NCBI RefSeq assembly: GCF_042684585.1 | Contig: NZ_JBHULS010000002.1 | Location: forward strand, 372,001-436,000 | From: Algorimicrobium sediminis | GTDB lineage: Bacteria; Bacteroidota; Bacteroidia; Flavobacteriales; Flavobacteriaceae | Length of the DNA stretch: 64,000 nucleotides | Reading direction: 5' to 3' | Shown here: positions 53,540 to 61,297 of the stretch, one piece after another | Layout of the letters: every line of letters starts with the position of its first letter | How positions within the stretch are numbered: the stretch's first letter is position 1 | Notes under the pieces: model-generated | Seen by the model: only the letters and a program-made list of their open reading frames with translations | Told to the model about the DNA's origin: nothing | Database searches by the model: none | Program-made: the position numbers and the translations under genes

Positions 53540-53575
53540 CGGACGCTTTTACGTACACGGACAAATTTACGGACA
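53540..53575 (-). promoter_or_regulatory. GTCCG repeats flanking the -7 element of the methyltransferase promoter
   Basis: CGGAC occurs at 53540-53544, 53558-53562 and 53570-53574 (GTCCG on the transcribed strand); the last two are part of ACGGACA repeats 12 bp apart. The minus-strand sequence TAAATTTG at 53569-53562, an exact -7 element, lies between these last two. Protein bound here would compete with polymerase. The methyltransferase's own arm-type domain is the natural candidate, which is inference. Confidence 0.65.
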
Positions 53576-53646
53576 TTTTTTAAGTTTTAAAATTTAAATT
53601 AGATTTTTCTCATAATATCATTTAATGATGATTACTTCGGTAGATA

Positions 53647-53685
53647 TTTTTTTATTCCGCAATAGTTTTTTTATTCAGCAAATAG
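53647..53685. repeat. Tandem imperfect 19/20-bp repeat near the right end of the R-M island
   Basis: The 19-bp unit at 53647-53665 (TTTTTTTATTCCGCAATAG) is followed without a gap by the 20-bp unit at 53666-53685 (TTTTTTTATTCAGCAAATAG). They differ by one substitution and one added A. They lie 29 bp from the right direct repeat. They could be protein-binding sites. Confidence 0.7.
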
Positions 53686-53713
53686 ATTGATGTTTATTTC
53701 AATATTACTCCAA

Positions 53714-53792
53714 TATACCACACCTATTGTAAAATGGGAAACCAAAGCTTGGGGCGAAATTCCTGCAGATTTTGGTCGGAAGTGAGGGTGTG
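53714..53792 (+). repeat. 79-bp direct repeat, right copy (rnhA 3'-end remnant)
   Basis: This is identical to 50030-50108. Here it is a pseudo-fragment of rnhA that opens a spurious reading frame into pfkB. Beyond it is the presumed original rnhA-pfkB spacer, with a small hairpin CCCAA/TTGGG at 53821-53835 followed by TTTTT that may have been the rnhA terminator. Confidence 0.98.
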
Positions 53793-53830
53793 CAGCCTGT
53801 AGCACCCAATTCCCAGCCACCCCAAATAAA

Positions 53831-53863
53831 TTGGGTTTTTAGTTTTCAAAAACCGTATATTTG
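53831..53863 (+). promoter_or_regulatory. Promoter of the pfkB-like kinase gene
   Basis: TATATTTG at 53856-53863 is an exact -7 element. TTG at 53831-53833 lies 22 bp upstream. The ATG at 53886 follows 22 bp after the -7 element. Because this lies outside the R-M island, the kinase kept its own promoter after the insertion. Confidence 0.7.
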
Positions 53864-53885
53864 CCTCAAATTTTCAAACCGTTAT

Positions 53886-54812
53886 ATGAGTAAATTAGTA
53901 ATAGTAGGAACGGTAGCTTTTGATGCTATTGAAACCCCTTTCGGGAAAACTGATAAAATTTTAGGAGGAGCCGCCACATATATTGGCCTAGCTGCTTCAC
54001 AATTTAATGTGGACGCCGCAGCGGTATCTGTTGTAGGTGGCGATTTTCCGCAAGAATACCTTAACCTTTTATCGGATAGGCATGTAGATGTTTCAGGCAT
54101 TGAAGTAGTAAAAGAAGGCAAAACGTTTTTTTGGAGCGGTAAATACCACAACGATATGAACACGCGCGATACTTTGGCTACGGAGTTAAACGTTTTAGCC
54201 GATTTTAAGCCAGTAGTACCAGAAGCATACCGCAACGCTAAAATTGTTATGCTAGGAAATTTACATCCGCTGGTACAATTAAGTGTGTTGGAACAAATGG
54301 AAACCAAGCCTGAATTAGTTATTTTGGATACCATGAACTTCTGGATGGATTGTGCTTTGGACGACCTACTAACGGTTATTAAAAAAGTAGATGTTATTAC
54401 CATTAATGATGAAGAGGCAAGACAACTTACAGGAGAATACTCCTTAGTAGTTGCTGCTCGTAAAATTCATGATATGGGCCCTAAATACGTGGTTATTAAA
54501 AAAGGAGAGCACGGCGCTTTATTGTTTCATAACGCTAAAGTATTTTATGCACCTGCTTTGCCGCTGGAAGAAGTGTTTGATCCTACAGGCGCAGGCGATA
54601 CTTTTGCGGGTGGTTTTGCTGGATTTTTAGCTAAATCCGACGATGTATCTTTCGAAAATATGAAAAACGCTGTTATTTACGGATCCACTTTAGCCTCGTT
54701 TTGTGTTGAAAAATTTGGAACCGAGCGCATGGTAAATCTAAAAAGCAACGAAGTCCATAAGCGCTTGCAACAGTTTAAAAACTTAACACAGTTTGATATA
54801 GAATTAACATAA
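53886..54812 (+). CDS. PfkB-family sugar kinase
   Basis: I place the start at the ATG at 53886 (MSKLVIVGTVAFDAIETP); the longer open frame from 53772 runs through the duplicated rnhA fragment and is an artefact. The 308-residue ribokinase-like enzyme has ILGGAATYIGLAAS near the N-terminus and the catalytic/anion-hole motif DPTGAGDTFAGGF (catalytic Asp in GAGD). It lies between rnhA and purF, in a purine-synthesis neighbourhood. Substrate could be ribose or a nucleoside, not determinable here. Confidence 0.93.
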   Translation: MSKLVIVGTVAFDAIETPFGKTDKILGGAATYIGLAASQFNVDAAAVSVVGGDFPQEYLNLLSDRHVDVSGIEVVKEGKTFFWSGKYHNDMNTRDTLATELNVLADFKPVVPEAYRNAKIVMLGNLHPLVQLSVLEQMETKPELVILDTMNFWMDCALDDLLTVIKKVDVITINDEEARQLTGEYSLVVAARKIHDMGPKYVVIKKGEHGALLFHNAKVFYAPALPLEEVFDPTGAGDTFAGGFAGFLAKSDDVSFENMKNAVIYGSTLASFCVEKFGTERMVNLKSNEVHKRLQQFKNLTQFDIELT

Positions 54813-54820
54813 CACACACC

Positions 54821-54848
54821 AAGCGCGCTCATAATGGAGCGCGTTTTT
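54821..54848 (+). terminator. Terminator after the pfkB-like gene
   Basis: CGCGCTC at 54824-54830 pairs with GAGCGCG at 54837-54843 around a 6-nt loop, followed by TTTTT. Confidence 0.8.
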
Positions 54849-54876
54849 AATTTACGTAAACAACACAACACAAACA

Positions 54877-56775
54877 ATGAGCGACGCTTTAAAACACGAA
54901 TGTGGTATTGCCCAAATTCGTTTATTAAAACCTTTAGAATTTTACAAAGAAAAGTACGGCAGTGCCTTTTATGGGGTTAACAAAATGTACTTACTAATGG
55001 AAAAGCAGCACAACCGCGGGCAAGACGGTGCGGGCTTTGCTAGTATTAAATTAGATACACAACCGGGTGAACGGTACATAAGTCGCGTCCGATCTATAGC
55101 CCAACAGCCTATTCAAGATATTTTTTCGCAAATAAATAGCCGTATAAATAAGGAGTTTCAGGAACATCCCGAATATCTTAACGATGTAGCCCTGCAAAAA
55201 AAACACATTCCCTACATAGGCGAACTCCTTTTAGGCCATGTACGCTATGGAACTTTTGGTAAAAATAGCGTGGAAAGCGTTCATCCGTTTTTACGCCAAA
55301 ATAATTGGATGCACCGAAATTTAATTTTGGCTGGTAACTTTAACATGACCAATGTAAACGAACTTTTTGACGGTTTGGTGCGTATTGGTCAGCATCCAAA
55401 AGAAAAAGCAGATACGGTAACTATTATGGAAAAAATTGGCCACTTCCTGGACGATGCCGTTTCCAAATTATACCGAAAACTTAAAAAAGAAGGTTACAGC
55501 AAACACGAATGTTCTGCCTTAATTGCCGAACGTTTAAATGTGGCTAAAATTTTAAAGAAATCGGCTAAAAACTGGGATGGCGGCTATGCTATGGCTGGTT
55601 TATTAGGTCATGGCGATTCGTTTGTGCTACGGGATCCAGCAGGCATACGCCCTGCCTTTTACTACAAAGACGATGAAATTGTTGTGGTAGCTTCGGAACG
55701 TCCTGTTATTCAAACCGTATTTAACGTAAGCTTTGACGATGTAAAAGAACTGGAACCAGGACACGCCATTATTACAGAAAAATCTGGAAAAGTATCTATT
55801 AAAAAAATTCTGGAACCCTTGGAGCGCAAAGCCTGTTCTTTTGAGCGCATTTACTTTTCGCGCGGTAGCGATGCCGAAATTTACCAAGAACGCAAAATGC
55901 TTGGGAAACTTTTAATGCCTAAAGTATTAGAAGCCATAAACGAAGACACTAAAAATACCGTATTCTCCTACATACCAAATACCGCCGAAACCTCGTTTTT
56001 TGGCATGATTGAAACCGTAGAAGAACACCTAAACAAGAAAAAAACAGCAGCCATTATTGCCGGAAACGGCGCTTTAAGTGCAGAAACCGTAACGCATATT
56101 TTATCTGAACGACCACGAATTGAAAAAATAGCTATTAAGGATGTTAAGTTAAGAACCTTTATTACCGAAGATAGTAGTCGGGACGATTTGGTAGCACACG
56201 TATACGATGTTACCTACGGCGTTATAAAACCAACCGACAATTTGGTTATTATAGACGATAGTATTGTGCGCGGCACTACTTTAAAGAAAAGTATTATTAC
56301 TATGATGGACCGCTTAAAGCCCAAGAAAATAGTAGTCGTGTCGTCTGCGCCACAAATAAGATACCCTGACTGTTATGGTATAGATATGGCTAGGCTGGAA
56401 GATTTAATTGCTTTTAGAGCCATGCTGGAACTTCTAAAAGAAAACAACAAATACCATCTGGTAGAGGAGGTTTACCAAAAATGTAAAATGCAGGTAGCTT
56501 TAGAAGATAAGGATGTAAGAAATTTTGTAAAAGATTTGTACTCTGAATTTACCGCAACAGAAATTTCTAAAAAAATTGCACAATTAATCTCTAACGATAG
56601 TATTAATGCAGAAGTTGTTACCATTTTTCAACCGGTTGAGAATTTAAATAAGGCCTGTCCTAAAAATTTAGGCGACTGGTATTTTACGGGTAATTATCCA
56701 ACCGTAGGTGGTAATCGCGTTGTTAACCGCGCGTATATTAATTTTTACGAAGGAAATAAAGAGCGTGCATACTAA
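54877..56775 (+). CDS. purF: Amidophosphoribosyltransferase (PurF type), long form
   Basis: This 632-residue protein has an N-terminal class-II glutamine amidotransferase domain with C9 in HECGIAQIRL (expected to become the N-terminal nucleophile after cleavage of a short propeptide) and HNRGQDGAGFAS. The C-terminal phosphoribosyltransferase has the PRPP loop VIIDDSIVRGTTLK. It converts PRPP and glutamine to phosphoribosylamine, the first step of purine synthesis. It is longer than the usual 470-510-residue PurF, with an extra C-terminal part. Bacteroidota often have this long form beside a standard PurF, so a specialised role is possible. Confidence 0.88.
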   Translation: MSDALKHECGIAQIRLLKPLEFYKEKYGSAFYGVNKMYLLMEKQHNRGQDGAGFASIKLDTQPGERYISRVRSIAQQPIQDIFSQINSRINKEFQEHPEYLNDVALQKKHIPYIGELLLGHVRYGTFGKNSVESVHPFLRQNNWMHRNLILAGNFNMTNVNELFDGLVRIGQHPKEKADTVTIMEKIGHFLDDAVSKLYRKLKKEGYSKHECSALIAERLNVAKILKKSAKNWDGGYAMAGLLGHGDSFVLRDPAGIRPAFYYKDDEIVVVASERPVIQTVFNVSFDDVKELEPGHAIITEKSGKVSIKKILEPLERKACSFERIYFSRGSDAEIYQERKMLGKLLMPKVLEAINEDTKNTVFSYIPNTAETSFFGMIETVEEHLNKKKTAAIIAGNGALSAETVTHILSERPRIEKIAIKDVKLRTFITEDSSRDDLVAHVYDVTYGVIKPTDNLVIIDDSIVRGTTLKKSIITMMDRLKPKKIVVVSSAPQIRYPDCYGIDMARLEDLIAFRAMLELLKENNKYHLVEEVYQKCKMQVALEDKDVRNFVKDLYSEFTATEISKKIAQLISNDSINAEVVTIFQPVENLNKACPKNLGDWYFTGNYPTVGGNRVVNRAYINFYEGNKERAY

Positions 56776-56888
56776 TGTATTGATTACGTGATTATTAGAT
56801 ATTATTCAGTCAAAACACTTAATCGATAATATTTGCGTTTTATCTAATATTTTAGTATCTAAAACTATAAATACAGTATCTTGTAGTT

Positions 56889-56959
56889 ACCATAACATAA
56901 GTAGGTTAAGTTCATGGTAGATTTGGGGCAAAAGGCGAATTCACATTCGCCTTTTTTTT
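56889..56959 (+). ncRNA. Small structured RNA, copy 1 (Flavo-1-like candidate)
   Basis: The RNA starts ACCATAAC, which pairs with GTTCATGGT downstream (one-nt bulge) to form a first hairpin. A single-stranded conserved block AGATTTGGGGCAAAAG follows, then a perfect terminator hairpin GGCGAAT (56934-56940) with ATTCGCC (56945-56951) and eight T. The 46 bp from 56889 match copy 2 at 45 positions. The only difference is in the bulge, so both structures are kept. The -7-like TATCTTG at 56877-56883 is weaker than that of copy 2. The flanking genes face other directions or end upstream, so it is not a leader. Membership of the Flavobacteria Flavo-1 RNA family is a guess. Confidence 0.75.
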
Positions 56960-57068
56960 ATGCCGAAAATTTAGGGAATTAAAAACTATGCATTCATAAC
57001 CAAAAACAAGCCATTTAAAGGCTTAAAACGAACGTTCAACTTGTTTAAAATGCATTTCGTCTGATTTT

Positions 57069-57101
57069 TTTGTAAACATCGTATGGTGCAATGTATATTT
57101 G
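57069..57101 (+). promoter_or_regulatory. Promoter of small RNA copy 2
   Basis: TATATTTG at 57094-57101 (exact -7) and TTTG at 57069-57072 (-33) are 21 bp apart. The conserved RNA begins 5 nt downstream, which fixes its start near 57106. Confidence 0.8.
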
Positions 57102-57105
57102 TGTC

Positions 57106-57176
57106 ACCATAACATAAGTAGGTTAAGTTTATGGTAGATTTGGGGCAAAAGAGGTGAACATTCGTTCGCCTCTTTT
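57106..57176 (+). ncRNA. Small structured RNA, copy 2 (Flavo-1-like candidate)
   Basis: This has the same two-hairpin layout as copy 1. ACCATAAC pairs with GTTTATGGT, the middle block AGATTTGGGGCAAAAG is identical, and the terminator is GAGGTGAA (57151-57158) with TTCGCCTC (57165-57172), including one G-U pair, then TTTT. The terminator sequence differs from copy 1 while the structure is kept, which argues for selection on RNA. The excellent promoter directly upstream supports a free-standing transcript of about 70 nt. Confidence 0.8.
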
Positions 57177-57336
57177 CATTTTATAACGGCACGATTCTAT
57201 AAGCAAATTACGGCTAACAACCATATTCGCACCTTGATTAGAATTTTATGTGAAACGCTTTAATAAGCTATTTTTTTAAATAACCATCAGCAAAACAAAT
57301 ACAACCAATACCAATTCAGCACTGATTTTTATGCAT

Positions 57337-57372
57337 AAAAAAAAGCAAACTTAAACAAGCTTGCTTTTTTTT
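57337..57372 (-). terminator. Terminator of the superoxide dismutase gene
   Basis: AAAAAAAAGCAA at 57337-57348 pairs with TTGCTTTTTTTT at 57361-57372, with CTT/AAG inside after one A/C mismatch and a 4-nt loop. It is symmetric enough to work in both directions. Confidence 0.85.
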
Positions 57373-57390
57373 GTAAAGTTATAACAGCTA

Positions 57391-57999
57391 CTATTTAGCT
57401 TCGGCATAACGTCGTTCTACTTCGTTCCAATTAATTACCTTAAAAAAGGCATCAATGTAGTCTGGGCGTCTGTTTTGGTAATTTAAATAATAGGCGTGCT
57501 CCCAAACATCTAAACCTAAAATAGGTGTACCACCACAGCCAATACCAGGCATTAATGGATTGTCCTGATTGGGTGTTGAGCAAATTTCAACTTTTCCACC
57601 TTTATGAACGCACAACCATGCCCATCCAGAGCCAAACTGTGTGGCCGCCGCATTACTAAATTTAGTAATAAAACTATCTTTATCGCCAAAAGCGGCATCA
57701 ATAGCATCCTTTAACTCGCCAGACAAACGGCCTCTATCTTCAGGATTCATAACATCCCAAAATAAGGAATGGTTATAAAAACCGCCACCATTATTTCTAA
57801 CAGCTTTGTTATCCATGTCTAGATTTTTCAAAATATCTTCAATAGATTTTCCTTCTAAATCTGTACCTTCAATAGCTGCATTTAATTTTGATGTATATCC
57901 CGCGTGATGTTTAGAATGATGTATTTCCATGGTACGCGCGTCTATGTGCGGCTCTAACGCATCGTAAGCATATTGTAATTTTGGTAATTCAAAAGCCAT
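57391..57999 (-). CDS. sodA: Superoxide dismutase (Fe/Mn family)
   Basis: This 202-residue enzyme dismutates superoxide. The four metal ligands are visible: His27 in MEIHHSKHHAGY, His in GGFYNHSLFWDVM, Asp and His in LGLDVWEHAYYLNY. QFGSGWAWLCV carries the second-sphere Gln. The GGGFYNH form is intermediate, so Mn, Fe or either metal is possible; the symbol is tentative. The promoter region has a 14-bp palindrome (see 58037-58063). It faces away from the helicase gene. Confidence 0.93.
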   Translation of the reverse strand: MAFELPKLQYAYDALEPHIDARTMEIHHSKHHAGYTSKLNAAIEGTDLEGKSIEDILKNLDMDNKAVRNNGGGFYNHSLFWDVMNPEDRGRLSGELKDAIDAAFGDKDSFITKFSNAAATQFGSGWAWLCVHKGGKVEICSTPNQDNPLMPGIGCGGTPILGLDVWEHAYYLNYQNRRPDYIDAFFKVINWNEVERRYAEAK

Positions 58000-58036
58000 A
58001 ATATTGTTGTTTAAAGTATTAATAAATTAATTCTTT

Positions 58037-58063
58037 CAAATTTACGGAATATTGCTAGCAATA
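58037..58063 (-). promoter_or_regulatory. Promoter of sod with 14-bp palindrome
   Basis: The minus-strand TAAATTTG (58044-58037) is an exact -7 element. The palindrome TATTGCTAGCAATA at 58050-58063 is perfect and lies where the -33 element would be, a typical place for a repressor or activator operator. A second small dyad, TATCAA/TTGATA at 58080-58095, lies toward the divergent helicase gene. Confidence 0.6.
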
Positions 58064-58128
58064 AAAAATAATAAATACTTATCAAATCATTGATAGTTTT
58101 TATCTTGTGTCAAAAAATTGAAACCTGT

Positions 58129-61100
58129 ATGGTAGCAGCTCAACCTTATTTAATTTACAATGCCTCTGCCGGTAGTGGTAAAACCTATACACTGGTAAAA
58201 ACCTATGTAAGCATTTTGTTCAAGGCTACAAGTCCGTTGGCTTTTAAAAATATTTTGGCCATTACGTTTACTAATAAGGCAGCAGGCGAAATGAAAACCC
58301 GCATACTTGATACCTTAAAAACATTTTCCTCGGAAACTACCAATACCGCATCAAACACCATGTTTAACGATATATGTGCGGAATTACAAATAAGCCCAAA
58401 GGAATTACAAACTAAAAGCGCCACTATTTTAGATGCTATTTTGCACAATTACGCTGCCTTCGATATTTCAACCATTGATGGTTTTACACACAAAATAATA
58501 AGAACTTTTGCACACGATTTAAAGCTACCGCTTAACTTTGAGGTTGCTTTGGACACAGAAAGGCTGCTAGAAGAAGCCGTAGATCAGCTTATCTCTCGAG
58601 CAGGAACGGATGTACGTTTAACCAAAATTTTAGTAGATTTTGCTTTAGAAAAAGCCGACGACGATAAAAGTTGGGATGTTTCCAGAGACTTTTACGCCAT
58701 TGCCAAATTGCTTATAAGCGAGAACGACCGGCCCTATATTGCCTCTATACAGGACAAAACTTTAGACGATTTTAAAAACCTAAAAACCAGTACCCTTCGG
58801 GAATTAGAACAAGCAAAAAACTTGTGCATAAAAACCGCTAACGCTGCCTTAAACATTATTGCTGAAAACGGCTTATCTTTTGAAAATTTTTCACGCGGTT
58901 CGGTACCAAACTACTTTAAAAAAATAGCTGAAGGAAATTTTACTACAGATATAAATGATAGAAAATGGGTAACGGATTTATTAGAAGGGCAACCCATTTA
59001 TCCGAAGACTAAAACAAAGCAAAATGTAGCCACTATTATAGACGGTATTCAACCTAAATTAGCCGATTATTTTAATGCCTGTAAAAAAGCTGTTTTAAAT
59101 TACACGCTACTAAACGATATATACAGACACTTAACGCCTTTATCCGTATTAAGCGCCATTAATAACGAGCTGACTTTAATAAAGGAAGATCAAAACTTAA
59201 TCCTTATATCAGATTTTAACACGCTAATAAGTCGGGAAATAAAAAACCAACCAACTCCTTTTATTTACGAACGTATAGGCGAAAAATTTAAACACTATTT
59301 TATTGATGAATTTCAGGACACATCGGAATTGCAATGGCAAAACTTAATTCCGTTGTTGGATAATGCTGTGGCCTCTAAACCAGGCAGTATTATGCTAGTT
59401 GGCGATGCCAAACAAGCTATTTACCGCTGGCGTGGCGGCAAGGCAGAGCAGTTTATGGGTTTATATAATAAAACTAAAAATCCGTTTTATTTAGAGCCAG
59501 AAATAATTCCGTTGGAATCCAATTACAGGAGTTACCAAGAAATTATAACATTCAATAACGGTTTTTTTAATTATCTATCGGACACTGTTTTCAGTCAGTT
59601 GGAACACAAATCCCTCTACAAAAACGCCCAACAAAAATCACAAAAAGAAGCCTCTGGCTTTGTTCAGTTGGCATTTTTAGATGGCGAAGCGGAAACCGAC
59701 ACAACTACGGCTTATTGCGAGGAAGTTTACCAAACCATTACATCATGTTTGGATCATGGTTATACCGAGGCCGACATTTGTGTGTTGGTGCGTAAAAATA
59801 AAGACGGTGTGGCAGTTGCCAATTATTTGGCAGAGCGCCAAGTTACTATCATGTCGTCCGAGTCGTTGTTATTAGACAGTTCTGAACACGTACGCTTTAT
59901 AAACAACCTATTACGGCTAATGCTTCAACCAGACAATCAGGATGTTAAAGCAGCCATTTTATACCATATTAGTCAGTTGTGCCAAATAAGTGACATACAC
60001 AATTTTTTAAAAGCGCATGTTTATTTAAGTCCAGAAGATTTATTTAAAAAACTAACAGTTTTTGGCTACTCAATAAACTACAACCAACTATTTCAGTTGG
60101 CATTTTACGATTTAGTGGAAACACTTGTTCGCGATTTTAAATTAATTACACATTCGGATGCTTTTATTCAATATTACATGGATATTGTTTTAGAGTTTTC
60201 AGAAAAAAACCGAGCCGATATTGGTAATTTTTTGCATTACTACGATTCTAAAAAACACAAATTAAGCATTGTAACGCCAGAGGGCTACCCAGCTGTGCAA
60301 ATCATGACCATTCACAAATCGAAAGGATTGGAGTTTCCTGTGGTTATTTTTCCGTTTGCGGATATAAATATTTATTCGGAAATGCATCCAAAAGAATGGT
60401 TCCCTCTAAATCCTGAAGCGTTTAACGGCTTTCAATACACCCTTTTAAATTACAGTAAAAAATTTGAAACCTATGGTGCGCAAGGAAAAGCTATTTTCGA
60501 CAACCACCAAGCGCAATTAGAACTAGATAATTTAAATATTTTATATGTTGCCCTAACCAGGCCTGTTGAGCAGTTGTACATTATTTCCAAACTGGTTTCA
60601 GACACAAAAAGCACAAACAAACAAGCCAGTTTTAATGAATTTTTTATTAACTATTTAAAACATTTAGGATTATGGCAAGACAACCAACAGCGTTACCAAT
60701 TTGGTCAGCAGCAAAGGTCTTTAAAACCCAAGGCAGCCAATTTAGCTAGCTTAACAAAAAATAAGTTTTTATCTACGCCAAAAGAAAGTCACAACATAAA
60801 GGTTATAACCCGATCTGGTAGCTTGTGGGATACGGCACAAGGTGCTGCCATAGAAAAAGGTAATTTAATTCACACCATTATGGCCCATATTACAACTCCC
60901 GAAGATGTAAACAGCGTTATGGAAGCACAACTAAAAAATGGCACTATAAACCAACAGCAGGAACCCCATTTGCGCGATATTGTGTTACAACTAATTACCC
61001 ACCCAAAATTAAAAGCATATTTTGCCAAATCAGGCATACGCGTGTACAATGAACGGGATATTATTGCCAACAATGATCAAATTATTAGACCAGATCGCCT

Positions 61101-61275
61101 GGTATTTTTAAACAACAAGGATGTGGTGCTTATAGATTATAAATCTGGTAAAGAAGAAGCCAAACACCTGCACCAACTAGCAGACTATGAAACCATCCTA
61201 ACAAGCATGAATTTTAATGTTACCAAAAAGATACTTATTTACATAAATGATAGCATTGCCATAAAAGAATTTTAA
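58129..61275 (+). CDS. UvrD/RecB-like helicase-nuclease (AddA-type)
   Basis: I chose the ATG at 58129 (MVAAQPYLIYNASAGSGKTYTL); the frame extends 13 codons further upstream without support. The 1048-residue product has SF1 helicase motifs: Walker A NASAGSGKT, ILAITFTNKAAGEM, IDEFQDTSELQW (motif II), VGDAKQAIYRWRGG and a C-terminal helicase half with VQIMTIHKSKGLEFPVVIF and LNILYVALTRP. The C-terminus has a RecB-type nuclease motif, RPDRLVFLNNKDVVLIDYKSGK. It is likely the A subunit of an AddAB double-strand-break repair enzyme. The AddB partner is not in the window. Confidence 0.9.
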   Translation: MVAAQPYLIYNASAGSGKTYTLVKTYVSILFKATSPLAFKNILAITFTNKAAGEMKTRILDTLKTFSSETTNTASNTMFNDICAELQISPKELQTKSATILDAILHNYAAFDISTIDGFTHKIIRTFAHDLKLPLNFEVALDTERLLEEAVDQLISRAGTDVRLTKILVDFALEKADDDKSWDVSRDFYAIAKLLISENDRPYIASIQDKTLDDFKNLKTSTLRELEQAKNLCIKTANAALNIIAENGLSFENFSRGSVPNYFKKIAEGNFTTDINDRKWVTDLLEGQPIYPKTKTKQNVATIIDGIQPKLADYFNACKKAVLNYTLLNDIYRHLTPLSVLSAINNELTLIKEDQNLILISDFNTLISREIKNQPTPFIYERIGEKFKHYFIDEFQDTSELQWQNLIPLLDNAVASKPGSIMLVGDAKQAIYRWRGGKAEQFMGLYNKTKNPFYLEPEIIPLESNYRSYQEIITFNNGFFNYLSDTVFSQLEHKSLYKNAQQKSQKEASGFVQLAFLDGEAETDTTTAYCEEVYQTITSCLDHGYTEADICVLVRKNKDGVAVANYLAERQVTIMSSESLLLDSSEHVRFINNLLRLMLQPDNQDVKAAILYHISQLCQISDIHNFLKAHVYLSPEDLFKKLTVFGYSINYNQLFQLAFYDLVETLVRDFKLITHSDAFIQYYMDIVLEFSEKNRADIGNFLHYYDSKKHKLSIVTPEGYPAVQIMTIHKSKGLEFPVVIFPFADINIYSEMHPKEWFPLNPEAFNGFQYTLLNYSKKFETYGAQGKAIFDNHQAQLELDNLNILYVALTRPVEQLYIISKLVSDTKSTNKQASFNEFFINYLKHLGLWQDNQQRYQFGQQQRSLKPKAANLASLTKNKFLSTPKESHNIKVITRSGSLWDTAQGAAIEKGNLIHTIMAHITTPEDVNSVMEAQLKNGTINQQQEPHLRDIVLQLITHPKLKAYFAKSGIRVYNERDIIANNDQIIRPDRLVFLNNKDVVLIDYKSGKEEAKHLHQLADYETILTSMNFNVTKKILIYINDSIAIKEF

Positions 61276-61297
61276 CTTTGTAGAAATTTTAAATATT

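Larger units (their letters stand above)
50030..53792. mobile_element. Restriction-modification genomic island with 79-bp target duplication
   Basis: An R-M gene pair on the minus strand occupies 50109-53713 between two exact 79-bp copies of the rnhA 3' end. One repeat plus insert is 3684 bp. Upstream, rnhA reads through intact into the left copy. Downstream, the right copy is a fragment followed by the original spacer and pfkB. The island is more AT-rich and has different codon preference from its neighbours by eye. No integrase, transposase or tRNA is present. Insertion of R-M systems with long target duplications is a reported mode of mobility. The flanking purN-rnhA-pfkB-purF order looks ancestral. 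Confidence 0.85.
56776..57390. other. Intergenic region between purF and sod holding two small RNA genes
   Basis: No protein gene was found in these 615 bp. Two copies of a structured RNA occupy 56889-56959 and 57106-57176. A convergent terminator for the sod gene lies at 57337-57372. The rest, including 57177-57336, is AT-rich without recognisable signals. Confidence 0.7.

Noticed and set aside
53540..53575. CRISPR-like repeats
   Set aside because: The repeat is only 5-7 bp with no unique spacers and no cas genes nearby.
53772..53885. In-frame N-terminal extension of the pfkB-like gene
   Set aside because: It starts from a TTG inside the duplicated rnhA fragment and ends at a normal PfkB start. 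The promoter at 53831-53863 lies within it, so it is not translated.
56889..57176. Riboswitch or attenuator controlling a downstream gene
   Set aside because: The next gene (sod) is on the opposite strand and purF ends upstream, so there is no gene for a leader to control.
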